From the NCBI RefSeq assembly GCF_016772275.1, contig NZ_CP065425.1:4022001-4086000 (forward strand): a DNA stretch of 64,000 bases. Reading direction: 5' to 3'. The translations under genes and the position numbers were made by a program. Positions 21,058 through 30,735 of the stretch are shown here, in pieces (position 1 is the stretch's first letter; the number at the start of each line of letters is the position of its first letter). Origin of the DNA: Heyndrickxia vini (GTDB lineage: Bacteria; Bacillota; Bacilli; Bacillales; Bacillaceae_C). The notes beneath the pieces are model-generated. The model was not told the origin of the DNA, did not search any database, and saw nothing but the letters and a program-made list of their open reading frames with translations.

Positions 21058-21639
21058 TTATTTTTCCTCTTCTTCCTCTTCCGAGTCAAGGTCATCTTCT
21101 TCATCTTCTTCATCTAAGTCATAATCGTCTTCGCCGATTAATTCCTCATCATCTTCAAAGACTTCATCGTCATCATCTTCATCAAGATCATCAAAATCTT
21201 CGTCTTCTACTTCATCATCGTCATCATCGAGTAAATCATCTTCATCATCAAAGTCGTCTAAGTCATCATAATCAAGATCCTCATCATCGAGTAAATCCTC
21301 GTCTTCCTCTTCGACAACCTTTTTGGATTTTTTCTTTTTCGTCTTAACAGGTGCTGTTACTTCTTCATCAATTTGATCATATGGATACCACGTACGTAAG
21401 CCCCATCTGTTTTCTCCCAAACTGATGAACCGTCCGTCAATATTTAAATCTGTGTAGAATTGTACCATTCGAGAACGAATATCCTCCATTGGTATACCTA
21501 GAAGCTTAGCAATTTCCTCAACTAACTCGTTAAATGATAATGCTTGTTTGTTTTCCTCTAAATATTGATAACCTAGCTCAATAAGTGACATTTCACGTAA
21601 TTCTTCTTTAGATAATTGCTGTAAACTCAACTTTCGCAC
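21058..21639 (-). CDS. rpoE: RNA polymerase delta subunit
   Basis: RpoE binds RNA polymerase in Gram-positive bacteria, raises recycling and sharpens response to initiating NTP levels. An N-terminal HARE-HTH winged-helix domain (about 1-95) precedes a Lys-rich patch (KTKKKKSKK). A disordered tail of almost only Asp and Glu follows, to residue 193. The long acidic tail is normal for the family, not a low-complexity artefact. The pyrG promoter begins within its last codons. Confidence 0.96.
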   Translation of the reverse strand: MRKLSLQQLSKEELREMSLIELGYQYLEENKQALSFNELVEEIAKLLGIPMEDIRSRMVQFYTDLNIDGRFISLGENRWGLRTWYPYDQIDEEVTAPVKTKKKKSKKVVEEEDEDLLDDEDLDYDDLDDFDDEDDLLDDDDDEVEDEDFDDLDEDDDDEVFEDDEELIGEDDYDLDEEDEEDDLDSEEEEEEK

Positions 21640-21789
21640 TTCCTTTCTCTATTTCAAACTCCTATGATTAGGAGCAAAAAAGGGCAGAGTTTAAATATAA
21701 TTGCAAAATACATACTTACCATTATAAACAAATTCAAAACATTTATGCTAGCTTTAAAATGCCTTTTTTGTAAAAATAAATCTAACCCT

Positions 21790-21945
21790 TTACTTTTTTT
21801 TTGAACGTATACTTATTCCGAGATAAAAAAGAATAATGGACAATATTAACAATGGAATCGCGCCTAGCTGTTTCGTATAAAGAAAGTATCCAAAAATAAA
21901 AAAAGCAATAATACCGATTATTTTCAGTAAGTTCTTATATCGCAT
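21790..21945 (-). CDS. Small two-helix membrane protein, unknown
   Basis: About 51 residues with two hydrophobic segments separated by YTKQLGA, and a Lys-rich end RSKKK. ATG 21945 is chosen because AGGATG lies 7 nt upstream; an ATG 15 codons earlier has a poorer site. It stands alone between rpoE and the icmF terminator. I do not recognise the family. Confidence 0.5.
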   Translation of the reverse strand: MRYKNLLKIIGIIAFFIFGYFLYTKQLGAIPLLILSIILFYLGISIRSKKK

Positions 21946-22055
21946 ATTTTCACATCCTGTTAGGCACTTAACCAATTCTTCGTTGTTCATTTACATCTAT
22001 CTAGATTTTACCTTTAATTCACAGTAGCATTCAATAGCTGCACAATTTTTTTCGT

Positions 22056-22091
22056 AAAAACTCCTTAGCATTTGTATACTAAGGAGTTTTT
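22056..22091 (-). terminator. Intrinsic terminator after icmF
   Basis: AAAAACTCCTTAG pairs perfectly with CTAAGGAGTTTTT around a 10-nt loop, just past the icmF stop. Confidence 0.9.
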
Positions 22092-22104
22092 CGATCATTT
22101 TTTC

Positions 22105-25100
22105 TTACATATTTCTTCTATATTGCCCGCCAACTTCGTACAATGCTTTTGTAATTTGACCTAAACTAGCCACCTTTACTGTTTCCATTAATTCTGCAAA
22201 GATATTTCCGCCATTCATTGCAGTATTTTTCAACTGTTTTATCGCCTGATCCACTTTATCACTATTTTTTTCTTTAAATTGATTTAAATGGCGAATTTGA
22301 GTTTCCTTTTCTTCCTTCGTTGCGCGTGCAAGTTCAATGCTGTTCATTTCTTCCTCTGAAGGTGGGTTTGGATTCAAATAGGTGTTGACACCTATGATTG
22401 GCAATTCCCCACTATGCTTTTTCATTTCATAATACATCGACTCTTCTTGAATTTTCCCGCGTTGATACTGCGTTTCCATTGCTCCTAAAACACCACCGCG
22501 ATCGTTCAAACGATCGAATTCGGAGAGGACTGCCTCTTCAACTAAATCAGTTAATTCTTCGATAATGAATGATCCTTGTAATGGATTTTCATTTTTCGTT
22601 AATCCGTGCTCCTTCGTAATAATCATTTGAATCGCCATTGCCCGCCTTACCGATTCTTCGGTAGGAGTAGTAATCGCTTCATCATAGGCATTCGTGTGTA
22701 AAGAATTACAATTGTCATGTAGTGCCATTAGCGCTTGCAATGTTGTTCGTATGTCATTAAAGTCAATTTCTTGGGCATGTAGTGAGCGCCCTGATGTTTG
22801 AATATGGTATTTCAGCTTCTGGCTCCGTTCATTTGCACCGTACTTATCTCTCATTACTGTTGCCCAAATTCTCCTTGCTACGCGTCCAATCACGCTGTAT
22901 TCAGGATCAAGGCCATTCGAGAAGAAGAAGGATAAGTTTGGAGCAAAATCATTTATATCCATTCCACGACTTAAATAATATTCAACATAGGTGAAACCAT
23001 TAGCTAAAGTAAAAGCAAGTTGTGAGATAGGATTTGCTCCAGCCTCAGCAATGTGATACCCAGAAATCGAGACAGAATAATAATTACGTACTTTATGATC
23101 GATAAAGTATTGTTGAATATCTCCCATCATTCGAAGGGCAAATTCAGTTGAAAAGATACACGTATTTTGGCCTTGATCTTCTTTTAAAATATCTGCTTGT
23201 ACGGTACCCCTAACTACTTGTAACGTCGATTCCTTTACGGCTGTAAATTCCTCAAATGATAAGGGTCTTCCAAGTTCTTCTTCTTTCAATTGCACTTGCT
23301 GATCAATGGCTGTATTCATATACATCGCCAAAATAATCGGTGCAGGACCGTTAATCGTCATCGAAACAGATGTCGATGGGTGGCATAAATCAAATCCTGC
23401 ATAAAGTTTCTTCATATCATCAAGTGTACAAATACTTACACCTGATTCCCCAACTTTCCCATAAATATCCGGTCGATAATCCGGATCCTCTCCGTATAAT
23501 GTTACCGAATCAAACGCCGTGCTCAAACGCTTTGCTGGATCATTTTCCGATAAATAATGGAATCGCTTATTCGTTCGTTCTGGTGTTCCTTCACCTGCGA
23601 ACTGCCTTTTTGGATCTTCGCCTTCTCGTTTAAACGGAAATACTCCCGCCGTGTATGGAAAAGAACCTGGAACATTTTCTTTATATACCCATTTCAGAAT
23701 TTCCCCATAATCCTCATACTTAGGTAAGGAAACTTTCGGAATATCTAGGCCAGATAAGCTTTTGGTCGTTAACTCAGTGATAATTTCCTTATCGCGAATT
23801 TTCGTAACAAACTGTTTTCCAGAGTATTTTTCCTTTAGATTCCCCCAGTTACTAATGATGCCTTTTGATTCTTTTGTTAGACTTTCATACACATCATTTT
23901 TCAATGCTTCTAGTGAGGCAATAACGTCATCATTTGTTTCCTTTTCCCGAACCGCTTGAAGTGCGCCTTCAAGCTGGAAAAGCCTTCTTGCCAATCGTAC
24001 TTGTTCCTCTGCCTTCTTATGATAGTTTCGTACCGTTTCAGAGATTTCTCTTAAATAGTAACGACGACTATTCGGAATTATCACATTCTGTTTTTCAACA
24101 AGAGCATCTTTCGAAAAGGGAACACTCCAGTTCACAGACATTTTTTCATTAATTTTTTCAACAAGTGCAGCAAATAGGGCATTTGTACCCGGATCATTAA
24201 ATTGACTCGCTATTGTACCATAAACAGGCATACTCTTTAAATCACTATCAAATAATAAATGACTTCGCTGATATTGTTTCTGTACCTGGCTTTTGGCATC
24301 TTCAGAACCTTTCCGTTCAAATTTGTTGATCACAATTAAATCCGCAAAATCGATCATATCGATTTTTTCAAGTTGTGAAGGTGCACCAAATTCGCTCGTC
24401 ATGACATACATAGCAATATCACTTATCTCAGCAATTTCAGCATCCCCTTGGCCGATACCGCTCGTTTCGACGATGATCAAATCATATTCTGCTGCTTTTA
24501 CAACATTTATCGCATCTCTTATAGCAAGTGACAATTCGGTTCTTGAACCCCTTGTAGCCAAACTTCTCATATATACTCGAGAATGAAAAATGGCATTCAT
24601 TCGAATTCGATCGCCTAGTAAAGCTCCACCCGTTTTTTGCTTTGTTGGATCAATGGATAAGATCGCCACCTTTTTATCAGGAATCTCATTTAGAAATCGG
24701 CGAATTAGTTCATCTGTTAAAGAGCTCTTACCCGCTCCTCCAGTACCCGTAATACCGATGACTGGTGCGTTTTTTGCTAATAATTTTATCTCGTCAAATG
24801 CTGACTCTACAGAAGAGGCAACTTCTTGATTTGCACCAATTTGATTTTCTGCGAGTGTGATAAGCTTTGCAACTGAACGAATATTACCCTCTTTTAACTG
24901 ATTTATCTCATCCGCCAGTTGACTTGTAATTGTGGGATAATCACATTCTTTTAGCATGATGTTAATCATCCCTTGCAGACCATATTTCCGTCCATCCTCT
25001 GGTGAAAAAATCCATGCAATTCCATATTCATGAAGTTCCTTAATTTCACGCGGAATAATGACTCCGCCTCCACCACCATAAATGCGAATATGGGATGCCC

Positions 25101-25371
25101 CTCTTTCCTTTAATAGATCATACATATATTTAAAATATTCAACATGGCCACCTTGATAAGACGAAATGGCAATCCCTTGGACATCTTCCTGGACGGCTGC
25201 ATTGACAACTTCCTCTACCGAGCGATTATGCCCAAGGTGAATAACCTCTGCCCCGCTTGATTGCAGTATTCTTCGCATAATATTGATTGATGCATCATGG
25301 CCATCAAATAAACTTGATGCGGTTACAAAACGTACAGAATTTTTTGGTTTATAAATCTCAACCGTGCTCAT
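22105..25371 (-). CDS. icmF: Fused isobutyryl-CoA mutase IcmF
   Basis: A coenzyme-B12 radical enzyme interconverting isobutyryl-CoA and butyryl-CoA. One chain of 1088 residues carries three parts. The first is the B12-binding domain (about 12-140; DGHDASI). The second is a MeaI-type G-protein chaperone (about 200-420; P-loop [27 protein letters not shown]). The third is the mutase barrel (about 560-1080; [28 protein letters not shown]). This order is the hallmark of IcmF rather than methylmalonyl-CoA mutase. It is last in the thl operon, after the TetR gene. ATG follows GGGGGAG. Confidence 0.95.
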   Translation of the reverse strand: MSTVEIYKPKNSVRFVTASSLFDGHDASINIMRRILQSSGAEVIHLGHNRSVEEVVNAAVQEDVQGIAISSYQGGHVEYFKYMYDLLKERGASHIRIYGGGGGVIIPREIKELHEYGIAWIFSPEDGRKYGLQGMINIMLKECDYPTITSQLADEINQLKEGNIRSVAKLITLAENQIGANQEVASSVESAFDEIKLLAKNAPVIGITGTGGAGKSSLTDELIRRFLNEIPDKKVAILSIDPTKQKTGGALLGDRIRMNAIFHSRVYMRSLATRGSRTELSLAIRDAINVVKAAEYDLIIVETSGIGQGDAEIAEISDIAMYVMTSEFGAPSQLEKIDMIDFADLIVINKFERKGSEDAKSQVQKQYQRSHLLFDSDLKSMPVYGTIASQFNDPGTNALFAALVEKINEKMSVNWSVPFSKDALVEKQNVIIPNSRRYYLREISETVRNYHKKAEEQVRLARRLFQLEGALQAVREKETNDDVIASLEALKNDVYESLTKESKGIISNWGNLKEKYSGKQFVTKIRDKEIITELTTKSLSGLDIPKVSLPKYEDYGEILKWVYKENVPGSFPYTAGVFPFKREGEDPKRQFAGEGTPERTNKRFHYLSENDPAKRLSTAFDSVTLYGEDPDYRPDIYGKVGESGVSICTLDDMKKLYAGFDLCHPSTSVSMTINGPAPIILAMYMNTAIDQQVQLKEEELGRPLSFEEFTAVKESTLQVVRGTVQADILKEDQGQNTCIFSTEFALRMMGDIQQYFIDHKVRNYYSVSISGYHIAEAGANPISQLAFTLANGFTYVEYYLSRGMDINDFAPNLSFFFSNGLDPEYSVIGRVARRIWATVMRDKYGANERSQKLKYHIQTSGRSLHAQEIDFNDIRTTLQALMALHDNCNSLHTNAYDEAITTPTEESVRRAMAIQMIITKEHGLTKNENPLQGSFIIEELTDLVEEAVLSEFDRLNDRGGVLGAMETQYQRGKIQEESMYYEMKKHSGELPIIGVNTYLNPNPPSEEEMNSIELARATKEEKETQIRHLNQFKEKNSDKVDQAIKQLKNTAMNGGNIFAELMETVKVASLGQITKALYEVGGQYRRNM

Positions 25372-25391
25372 TTTTCTCCCCCTGTTCCATA

Positions 25392-26021
25392 CTATATTTC
25401 AAACTCAGCGATTCCCTTAAAAAGTAAGTTCGTTTGTAAGACAATATATTCTTCTATGGAATAATTCTTCTTGAGCGCCCATCTTCTAAATCCCCACATT
25501 TGTCCTTGAACAAAAATATTATGAGCTAATAGATCGATATGTTGATCATCCATAATCAATTCACCGTTTTCAATGCAACGCCGAATTAAAGTTTCAAACA
25601 TTCCAACCATTTCCATTTCCTTTTTCAACACATATGGAAGCGCATCTTTCGATAATGACTTTGCTTCCTGATACATAACTAATACCTCGTCTTGCATTTC
25701 GTTCATAATGTTAAAATAGTAAGCAATTCCAAGCTTTAAACTTTCAAGAGTCCCCTTTTCCAAATCCATCCCTTGCAAACGTTCTCGAACCTGGTCATAA
25801 ATACTATCACAGACAAGATATAAAATATCTTCTTTCGTTCTAATATATTCATATAATGTACCAATACTGAAACCAGCCGCTTGTGCAATTTCCCTCGTTG
25901 TCGTTCGATGAAATCCTTTTTCCTTAAACAGTGCTACTGCTCCCCGAATCATTTGGGTTCTTCGAATATTTACTAGTCGCTCATCTTTTACAGATGCATG
26001 AACAGCTCTTTTTTTATTCAG
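25392..26021 (-). CDS. TetR-family acyl-CoA metabolism regulator with non-standard start
   Basis: A TetR repressor of about 209 residues. The helix-turn-helix is [21 protein letters not shown]; the C-terminal ligand domain resembles FadR-like regulators. The first ATG in frame (25952) would cut off helix 1 and has no ribosome binding site. The frame continues upstream with a plausible TetR N-terminus ([15 protein letters not shown]) to a CTG at 26021, with AAGGTGAT close upstream. No ATG, GTG or TTG is available. Alternatively a one-base change beside an A7 run shifted a real ATG at 26028 out of frame. It likely controls the surrounding operon. Confidence 0.8.
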   Translation of the reverse strand: MNKKRAVHASVKDERLVNIRRTQMIRGAVALFKEKGFHRTTTREIAQAAGFSIGTLYEYIRTKEDILYLVCDSIYDQVRERLQGMDLEKGTLESLKLGIAYYFNIMNEMQDEVLVMYQEAKSLSKDALPYVLKKEMEMVGMFETLIRRCIENGELIMDDQHIDLLAHNIFVQGQMWGFRRWALKKNYSIEEYIVLQTNLLFKGIAEFEI

Positions 26022-26047
26022 AAAACATCACCTTCTCCCGATACAGA

Positions 26048-26070
26048 TAAGGAACTCCCCAAGTTCCTTA
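26048..26070. other. Small perfect hairpin between acdA and the TetR gene
   Basis: TAAGGAACT and AGTTCCTTA form a 9-bp stem with a 5-nt loop but lack a T-run on either strand. It may be a weak terminator, an mRNA processing or stability element, or an operator. Confidence 0.45.
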
Positions 26071-26130
26071 CCTGCTCGCTACTATCTATTAAAATTACCC
26101 CTTTATGACCGTTTTCTCATGGTGATGTTG

Positions 26131-27270
26131 TTATTTTGTTAGCATTCTCGAAATGACTAAGCGTTGAATCTCTTGTGTACCCTCATAAATTTGAGTAATT
26201 TTAGCATCTCGCATAAATCTCTCAACAGGATAATCCTTTGTATAACCATATCCGCCAAAGATTTGCACCGCTTCTGTCGTTACTTTCATTGCTGTATCAC
26301 CAGCTAAAAGTTTAGACATCGCCGATTCCTTACCATATGGCAATCCATTTGATTCTAGCCATGCTGCTTGATAAGTCAATAAACGGGAAGCTTCAACACT
26401 TGTAGCCATATCAGCAAGTTTAAAAGAAATGCCTTGATTTGCAGCAATTGGTTTTCCAAATTGATGACGCTCTTTCGCATATGCAACAGATGCATCTAAT
26501 GCTCCTTGAGCAATCCCTACCGCTTGTGCGGCTATTCCGTTACGCCCGCCATCAAGAGTCATCATAGCGATTTTAAAGCCATCTCCTTCTTGGCCTAGTA
26601 AATTCTCCTTTGGAACCTTACATTCCTCAAAAATTATCTCAGTTGTTGGTGAGGAACGAATACCTAATTTTTTCTCCTTTTTCCCTACGGAAAAGCCTTC
26701 AAAATCTTTCTCGATAATAAACGCGCTCGTTCCTTTATGTTTGCTAGATGGATCTGTCAATGCAAAAACAACGTAAATATCCGCTACTCCGCCATTTGTA
26801 ATAAAAATCTTTGATCCATTTAAGATATAATGATCACCTTCTAAGCGAGCGGTTGTACGCATTCCACCCGCATCCGATCCTGAACCTGGCTCGGTTAAAC
26901 CGTAACCGCCAATCTTTTCACCCTGTGCCATTGGTTTTAAATACTTCTGTTTTTGTTCCTCGGAACCAAATTTATAAAGTGGCCATCCAGCTAATGAAGT
27001 ATGTGCAGAAAGGGTAACTCCCGTTGATGCGCAAACTCTTGATAGCTCCTCAACAGCTATACAGTAAGCTAAATAGTCACTGCCGATTCCACCGTATTCC
27101 TCTGGCCAAGGAATTCCTGTTAAACCTAATTCAGCCATTTTATCGAAGATTTCTCGATCAAAGCGCTCCTCTTCATCCCGTTCAGCGGCAGTTGGTGCCA
27201 CTTCTTTTTCTGCAAAGTCACGAACCATTTTTCGAATCATTTCATGCTCTTCTGATAAACGAAAATTCAT
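26131..27270 (-). CDS. acdA: Short-chain acyl-CoA dehydrogenase AcdA
   Basis: An FAD enzyme of 379 residues that oxidises butyryl-CoA-type substrates and passes electrons to ETF. The FAD and substrate motifs [12 protein letters not shown] and FITNGG are visible. The catalytic base is the Glu of [11 protein letters not shown] near the C-terminus, the short-chain position. It is the second of two tandem dehydrogenases. Position near rpoE and ywjF matches acdA of B. subtilis. ATG follows GGAGG. Confidence 0.93.
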   Translation of the reverse strand: MNFRLSEEHEMIRKMVRDFAEKEVAPTAAERDEEERFDREIFDKMAELGLTGIPWPEEYGGIGSDYLAYCIAVEELSRVCASTGVTLSAHTSLAGWPLYKFGSEEQKQKYLKPMAQGEKIGGYGLTEPGSGSDAGGMRTTARLEGDHYILNGSKIFITNGGVADIYVVFALTDPSSKHKGTSAFIIEKDFEGFSVGKKEKKLGIRSSPTTEIIFEECKVPKENLLGQEGDGFKIAMMTLDGGRNGIAAQAVGIAQGALDASVAYAKERHQFGKPIAANQGISFKLADMATSVEASRLLTYQAAWLESNGLPYGKESAMSKLLAGDTAMKVTTEAVQIFGGYGYTKDYPVERFMRDAKITQIYEGTQEIQRLVISRMLTK

Positions 27271-27292
27271 AATTAAGTTCCTCCACTTATTG

Positions 27293-28426
27293 TTATAATT
27301 GTTTGCTTATTACGATTCGTTGTATTTCACTTGTTCCTTCATAGATTTCAGTAATTTTTGCATCCCGGAAATATCTTTCTACTGGATAGTCCTTTGTGTA
27401 TCCATAACCGCCAAAGATTTGAATTGCTTCTGTCGTTGTTTCTACTGCTGTTCGCGACGCAAATAATTTAGCCATTGAAGCTTCCGTTTTACACGGAAGA
27501 CCCAAGGATTGTAGGTTAGCGGATCGATAAACCAATAGTTTTGCTGCTTCTACATTTGTTGCCATATCAGCAAGTTTAAACCCAACACCTTGTTGAGAAG
27601 CAATAGGCTTTCCAAATTGGAACCGTTCTTTTGCATATGCTATCGATTTTTCAAGTGCCGCTTCAGCGATTCCTAGGCTTTGTGCGGCAATTCCGATTCT
27701 TCCAATGTTAAGATTGGCAAGGGCAATTTTATTCCCTTCCCCTTCTTTGCCAAGTAGGTTTTCAACAGGAACAGCCATGTCATCAAAAGTAAGTTGTACT
27801 GTACGAGACCCATGAAGTCCCATTTTATGTTCATCTTTCCCTATGATTAAACCAGCGGTATTTTTCTCAACGATGAAAGCCGATATGCCATCTTTTCCTG
27901 CCGTTGGATCGGTCACAGCAAATACAATATACGTATCGGCTTCACCACCGTTTGTAATAAATACCTTTGAGCCATTGATAATATAGTGGTCCCCTTTTTT
28001 AATGGCTCGTGATTTTAAATTTCCAGCATCAGAACCTGCACTAGGCTCTGTTAAGCAAAATGCTCCTAAATATTCACCCGTTGCCAGCTTAGGAAGATAC
28101 TTTTGCTTCTGTTCCTCCGTACCAAAATAGAGAATTGGATTTGTTCCTACGGACGTATGGACAGATAGAATGACGCCAATAGTTGCACTAACTCTTGATA
28201 ACTCATGAATTGCAATAATATACGAGGTAAAATCCATCTCTGATCCGCCATACTTTTCAGGAACGGTAATACCCATTAGCCCTAAATCCGCCATTTTTCG
28301 TAAAATAGATCTAGGGAATTCCCCTTCTTCCATCTTTTCTATGAAAGGAGCAATTTCTGCTACTGCAAATTCATGAACCATTTTTCTCATCATTATTTGC
28401 TCTTCGTTGAAATGTAGATTCATCAT
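27293..28426 (-). CDS. Acyl-CoA dehydrogenase, second paralogue
   Basis: A 377-residue FAD enzyme closely similar to its downstream neighbour. It shows [25 protein letters not shown] and the catalytic Glu in [11 protein letters not shown]. One of the pair probably acts on butyryl-CoA and the other on a related short or branched acyl-CoA; the sequence alone does not say which. Two start ATGs are adjacent, after GGGGAGACA. Spacing to both neighbours is about 20-30 bp, so it is in one operon. Confidence 0.92.
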   Translation of the reverse strand: MMNLHFNEEQIMMRKMVHEFAVAEIAPFIEKMEEGEFPRSILRKMADLGLMGITVPEKYGGSEMDFTSYIIAIHELSRVSATIGVILSVHTSVGTNPILYFGTEEQKQKYLPKLATGEYLGAFCLTEPSAGSDAGNLKSRAIKKGDHYIINGSKVFITNGGEADTYIVFAVTDPTAGKDGISAFIVEKNTAGLIIGKDEHKMGLHGSRTVQLTFDDMAVPVENLLGKEGEGNKIALANLNIGRIGIAAQSLGIAEAALEKSIAYAKERFQFGKPIASQQGVGFKLADMATNVEAAKLLVYRSANLQSLGLPCKTEASMAKLFASRTAVETTTEAIQIFGGYGYTKDYPVERYFRDAKITEIYEGTSEIQRIVISKQL

Positions 28427-28454
28427 TGTCTCCCCTTATTTCCTACAAAAATAA

Positions 28455-29306
28455 TTAATGATAAACATAGAAACCTCTACCTGATTTCTTTCCGAGCCAT
28501 CCGGCTTTTACATATTTTCTTAATAATGGGCAAGGGCGATATTTATCATCCCCGAAACCTTCGTGCAATGTCTCCATAATATATAAACAAGTATCTAAAC
28601 CAATAAAATCAGCTAGAGTTAAAGGTCCCATCGGATGATTCATCCCGAGCTTCATTACTTCGTCGATCGCTTCTTTTGTAGCAACCCCTTCATACAAGGT
28701 AAAAATCGCCTCATTAATCATTGGCATGAGTACCCGGTTAGAAACAAAACCAGGAAAATCATTTACTTCGACAGGAATCTTCGATAACGATTTAGTCATG
28801 TCCTCTACTGCCTGATATACTTCATCCGAAGTTGCGAGGCCGCGAATAATTTCAACTAGTTTCATAACTGGGACCGGATTCATAAAATGCATACCAATTA
28901 CTTTTTCCGGACGATCGGTAGCTGCTGCAATTTCTGTTATAGGTAATGAGGATGTGTTGGAAGCTAGTATCGTATGATTTGGCGCATATTGGTCCAATTC
29001 CTTAAAAATTTTACTTTTCACGTCCATATTTTCAACAGCTGCTTCAATAACAATATCAACGTTTTCTGAGTCTTTTAGATTAGTAGACAAAATAAAGTTT
29101 GAAAGAATTTTGCTTTTTTCTTCTTCTGTCATTCTTTCTTTAGTTACCTGTCTTGAAAGATTGTTAGTAATGCCACCTAGCCCTTTTTGAACAAATTCTT
29201 CTTTTAAATCATTTAAATAGACGGTATAGCCAGCTTGTGCACATACTTGCGCAATTCCAGATCCCATTTGTCCAGCACCGATCACCATCACTTTTTTTAT
29301 ATCCAT
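28455..29306 (-). CDS. hbd: 3-hydroxybutyryl-CoA dehydrogenase
   Basis: An NAD(P)-dependent enzyme that converts 3-hydroxybutyryl-CoA to acetoacetyl-CoA or the reverse. The Rossmann motif GAGQMGSGIAQVCAQ starts at residue 11. HFMNPVPVMKLVE with the catalytic His, NDFPGFVSNRVL and the C-terminal LGMNHPMGPL motif follow, in 283 residues. ATG follows GAGGAGGG. It lies between the thiolase and the dehydrogenases. Confidence 0.95.
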   Translation of the reverse strand: MDIKKVMVIGAGQMGSGIAQVCAQAGYTVYLNDLKEEFVQKGLGGITNNLSRQVTKERMTEEEKSKILSNFILSTNLKDSENVDIVIEAAVENMDVKSKIFKELDQYAPNHTILASNTSSLPITEIAAATDRPEKVIGMHFMNPVPVMKLVEIIRGLATSDEVYQAVEDMTKSLSKIPVEVNDFPGFVSNRVLMPMINEAIFTLYEGVATKEAIDEVMKLGMNHPMGPLTLADFIGLDTCLYIMETLHEGFGDDKYRPCPLLRKYVKAGWLGKKSGRGFYVYH

Positions 29307-29321
29307 TTTGAATTCCCTCCT

Positions 29322-30509
29322 CTAGTTTTTCTTTACTTCGATTAGTACAGCGTCTCCCTGACCGCCACCAGAACAGATTGCGGCTATACCTAATCCACCG
29401 CCACGGCGTTTAAGTTCATAAATAAGCGTCAAAATAATTCTTGCCCCACTTGCACCAATCGGATGGCCCAGTGCAATCGCTCCTCCGTTAACATTAACCT
29501 TTTCAGGATCTAAATGGGCGATTGTGCTACTTGCCAGTGATACAGCGGCAAATGCCTCGTTTATTTCAAATAAATCAATTTCCTCTGCTGTTTTCCCTGT
29601 TTTCTTAAGAAGTTCATTAATGACTAATCCAGGTGTTTGTGGAAAATCTTTTGCCTCAATCGCAATGGCCGTATGACCTACAATAGTTGCTAACGGCTCT
29701 AAACTCATTGATTGTGCCTTCTCCTCACTCATCAAAACCATAGCACAAGCACCATCGTTAACTCCCGGTGCATTTCCCGCTGTAATTGTCCCTTCTTTAT
29801 CAAAAACAGACGGTAATTTCGATAACTTTTCTAAGGTTGTGTCACTTCTCGGTGCCTCATCATGATTCATTAGTAGGGGAGTTCCTTTTCTTTGAGGAAT
29901 CTCAATTGATACTATTTCCTCTGAAAACTTTCCTTCTTCAATTGCCTTTACTGCACGTTCATGGCTGCGTAATGCCCATGCATCCTGCTCTTGTCTCGAA
30001 ATATTAAATTCACTAGCTGTTAGGTTTCCATATGAGCCCATATGCACACCAGAGAATGAACAAGTTAAACCATCAAATGTCATTAAATCTTTTAAAGAAG
30101 CATCACCCATTCTTAAACCAAAACGGGCATTCGGTAAAATATAAGGTGCATTGGACATGGATTCCATTCCGCCAGCTACAATGATCTCTTCATCACCTAA
30201 CCGAATAATTTGATCAGCTAATGTTACACTCCGCATTCCAGATGCACATACTTTATTAATTGTTTCTGTCTTTACTTCCCATGGTAGATCTGCTAATCTA
30301 GCTGCCTGTCTTGAAGGAATTTGCCCTTGTCCCCCCTGAAGAACAGAACCAAAAATTACTTCATCCACTTTAGCAGGTTCAACTTTTGCTCTTTTCAAAG
30401 CTTCTTTAATCGCAATTCCGCCTAATTCAGGTGCGGTAAGGGAACGTAACTTACCACCCAACCTGCCGAAGGGAGTTCTTGCTCCACTCACGATTACTGT
30501 CTTTGTCAT
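29322..30509 (-). CDS. Acetyl-CoA acetyltransferase (thiolase)
   Basis: It cleaves or forms acetoacetyl-CoA. The 395 residues include the nucleophile Cys in [14 protein letters not shown], the [10 protein letters not shown] histidine motif and the second catalytic Cys in [12 protein letters not shown] 30509 with GAAGGAG 8 nt upstream is used; a GTG three codons earlier overlaps that site. It is first in the thl-hbd-acd-acdA-tetR-icmF operon, behind a promoter with an internal palindrome. Confidence 0.95.
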   Translation of the reverse strand: MTKTVIVSGARTPFGRLGGKLRSLTAPELGGIAIKEALKRAKVEPAKVDEVIFGSVLQGGQGQIPSRQAARLADLPWEVKTETINKVCASGMRSVTLADQIIRLGDEEIIVAGGMESMSNAPYILPNARFGLRMGDASLKDLMTFDGLTCSFSGVHMGSYGNLTASEFNISRQEQDAWALRSHERAVKAIEEGKFSEEIVSIEIPQRKGTPLLMNHDEAPRSDTTLEKLSKLPSVFDKEGTITAGNAPGVNDGACAMVLMSEEKAQSMSLEPLATIVGHTAIAIEAKDFPQTPGLVINELLKKTGKTAEEIDLFEINEAFAAVSLASSTIAHLDPEKVNVNGGAIALGHPIGASGARIILTLIYELKRRGGGLGIAAICSGGGQGDAVLIEVKKN

Positions 30510-30551
30510 TTTATTCACTCCTTCAAAGGAAACCTCGGGAAATCGCTTACA

Positions 30552-30580
30552 AAATTACTGACTGAACGCTCGCTCAACAA
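30552..30580 (-). promoter_or_regulatory. thl operon promoter with a TetR-type operator in the spacer
   Basis: TTGTTG (30575-30580) and TAATTT (30552-30557) are 17 nt apart on the minus strand. Between them lies the 14-bp near-palindrome TGAGCGAGCGTTCA (30563-30576). It resembles the element at 32934-32947 before ywjF. Confidence 0.65.
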
Positions 30581-30591
30581 CATGGTTTATA

Positions 30592-30614
30592 AAAAGGGAC
30601 TAAACGTCCCTTTT
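30592..30614 (-). terminator. Intrinsic terminator after ywjF
   Basis: AAAAGGGAC and GTCCCTTTT form a perfect stem with a 5-nt loop and a T-run on the minus strand, directly before the thl promoter. Confidence 0.85.
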
Positions 30615-30735
30615 GTACACTATTCATACTAAATATCTATAAAACTATATTAACTGAAAAACTGAAGGAATTGAAACACTTTATTAAAAATTCCCAATAA
30701 ATTTTATGTTCCATTTTATCGCAATAGAATATTAA

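Noticed and set aside
21070-21340. Acidic low-complexity run as a sequencing or repeat artefact
   Set aside because: The Asp/Glu-rich tail is the normal C-terminus of the RNA polymerase delta subunit.
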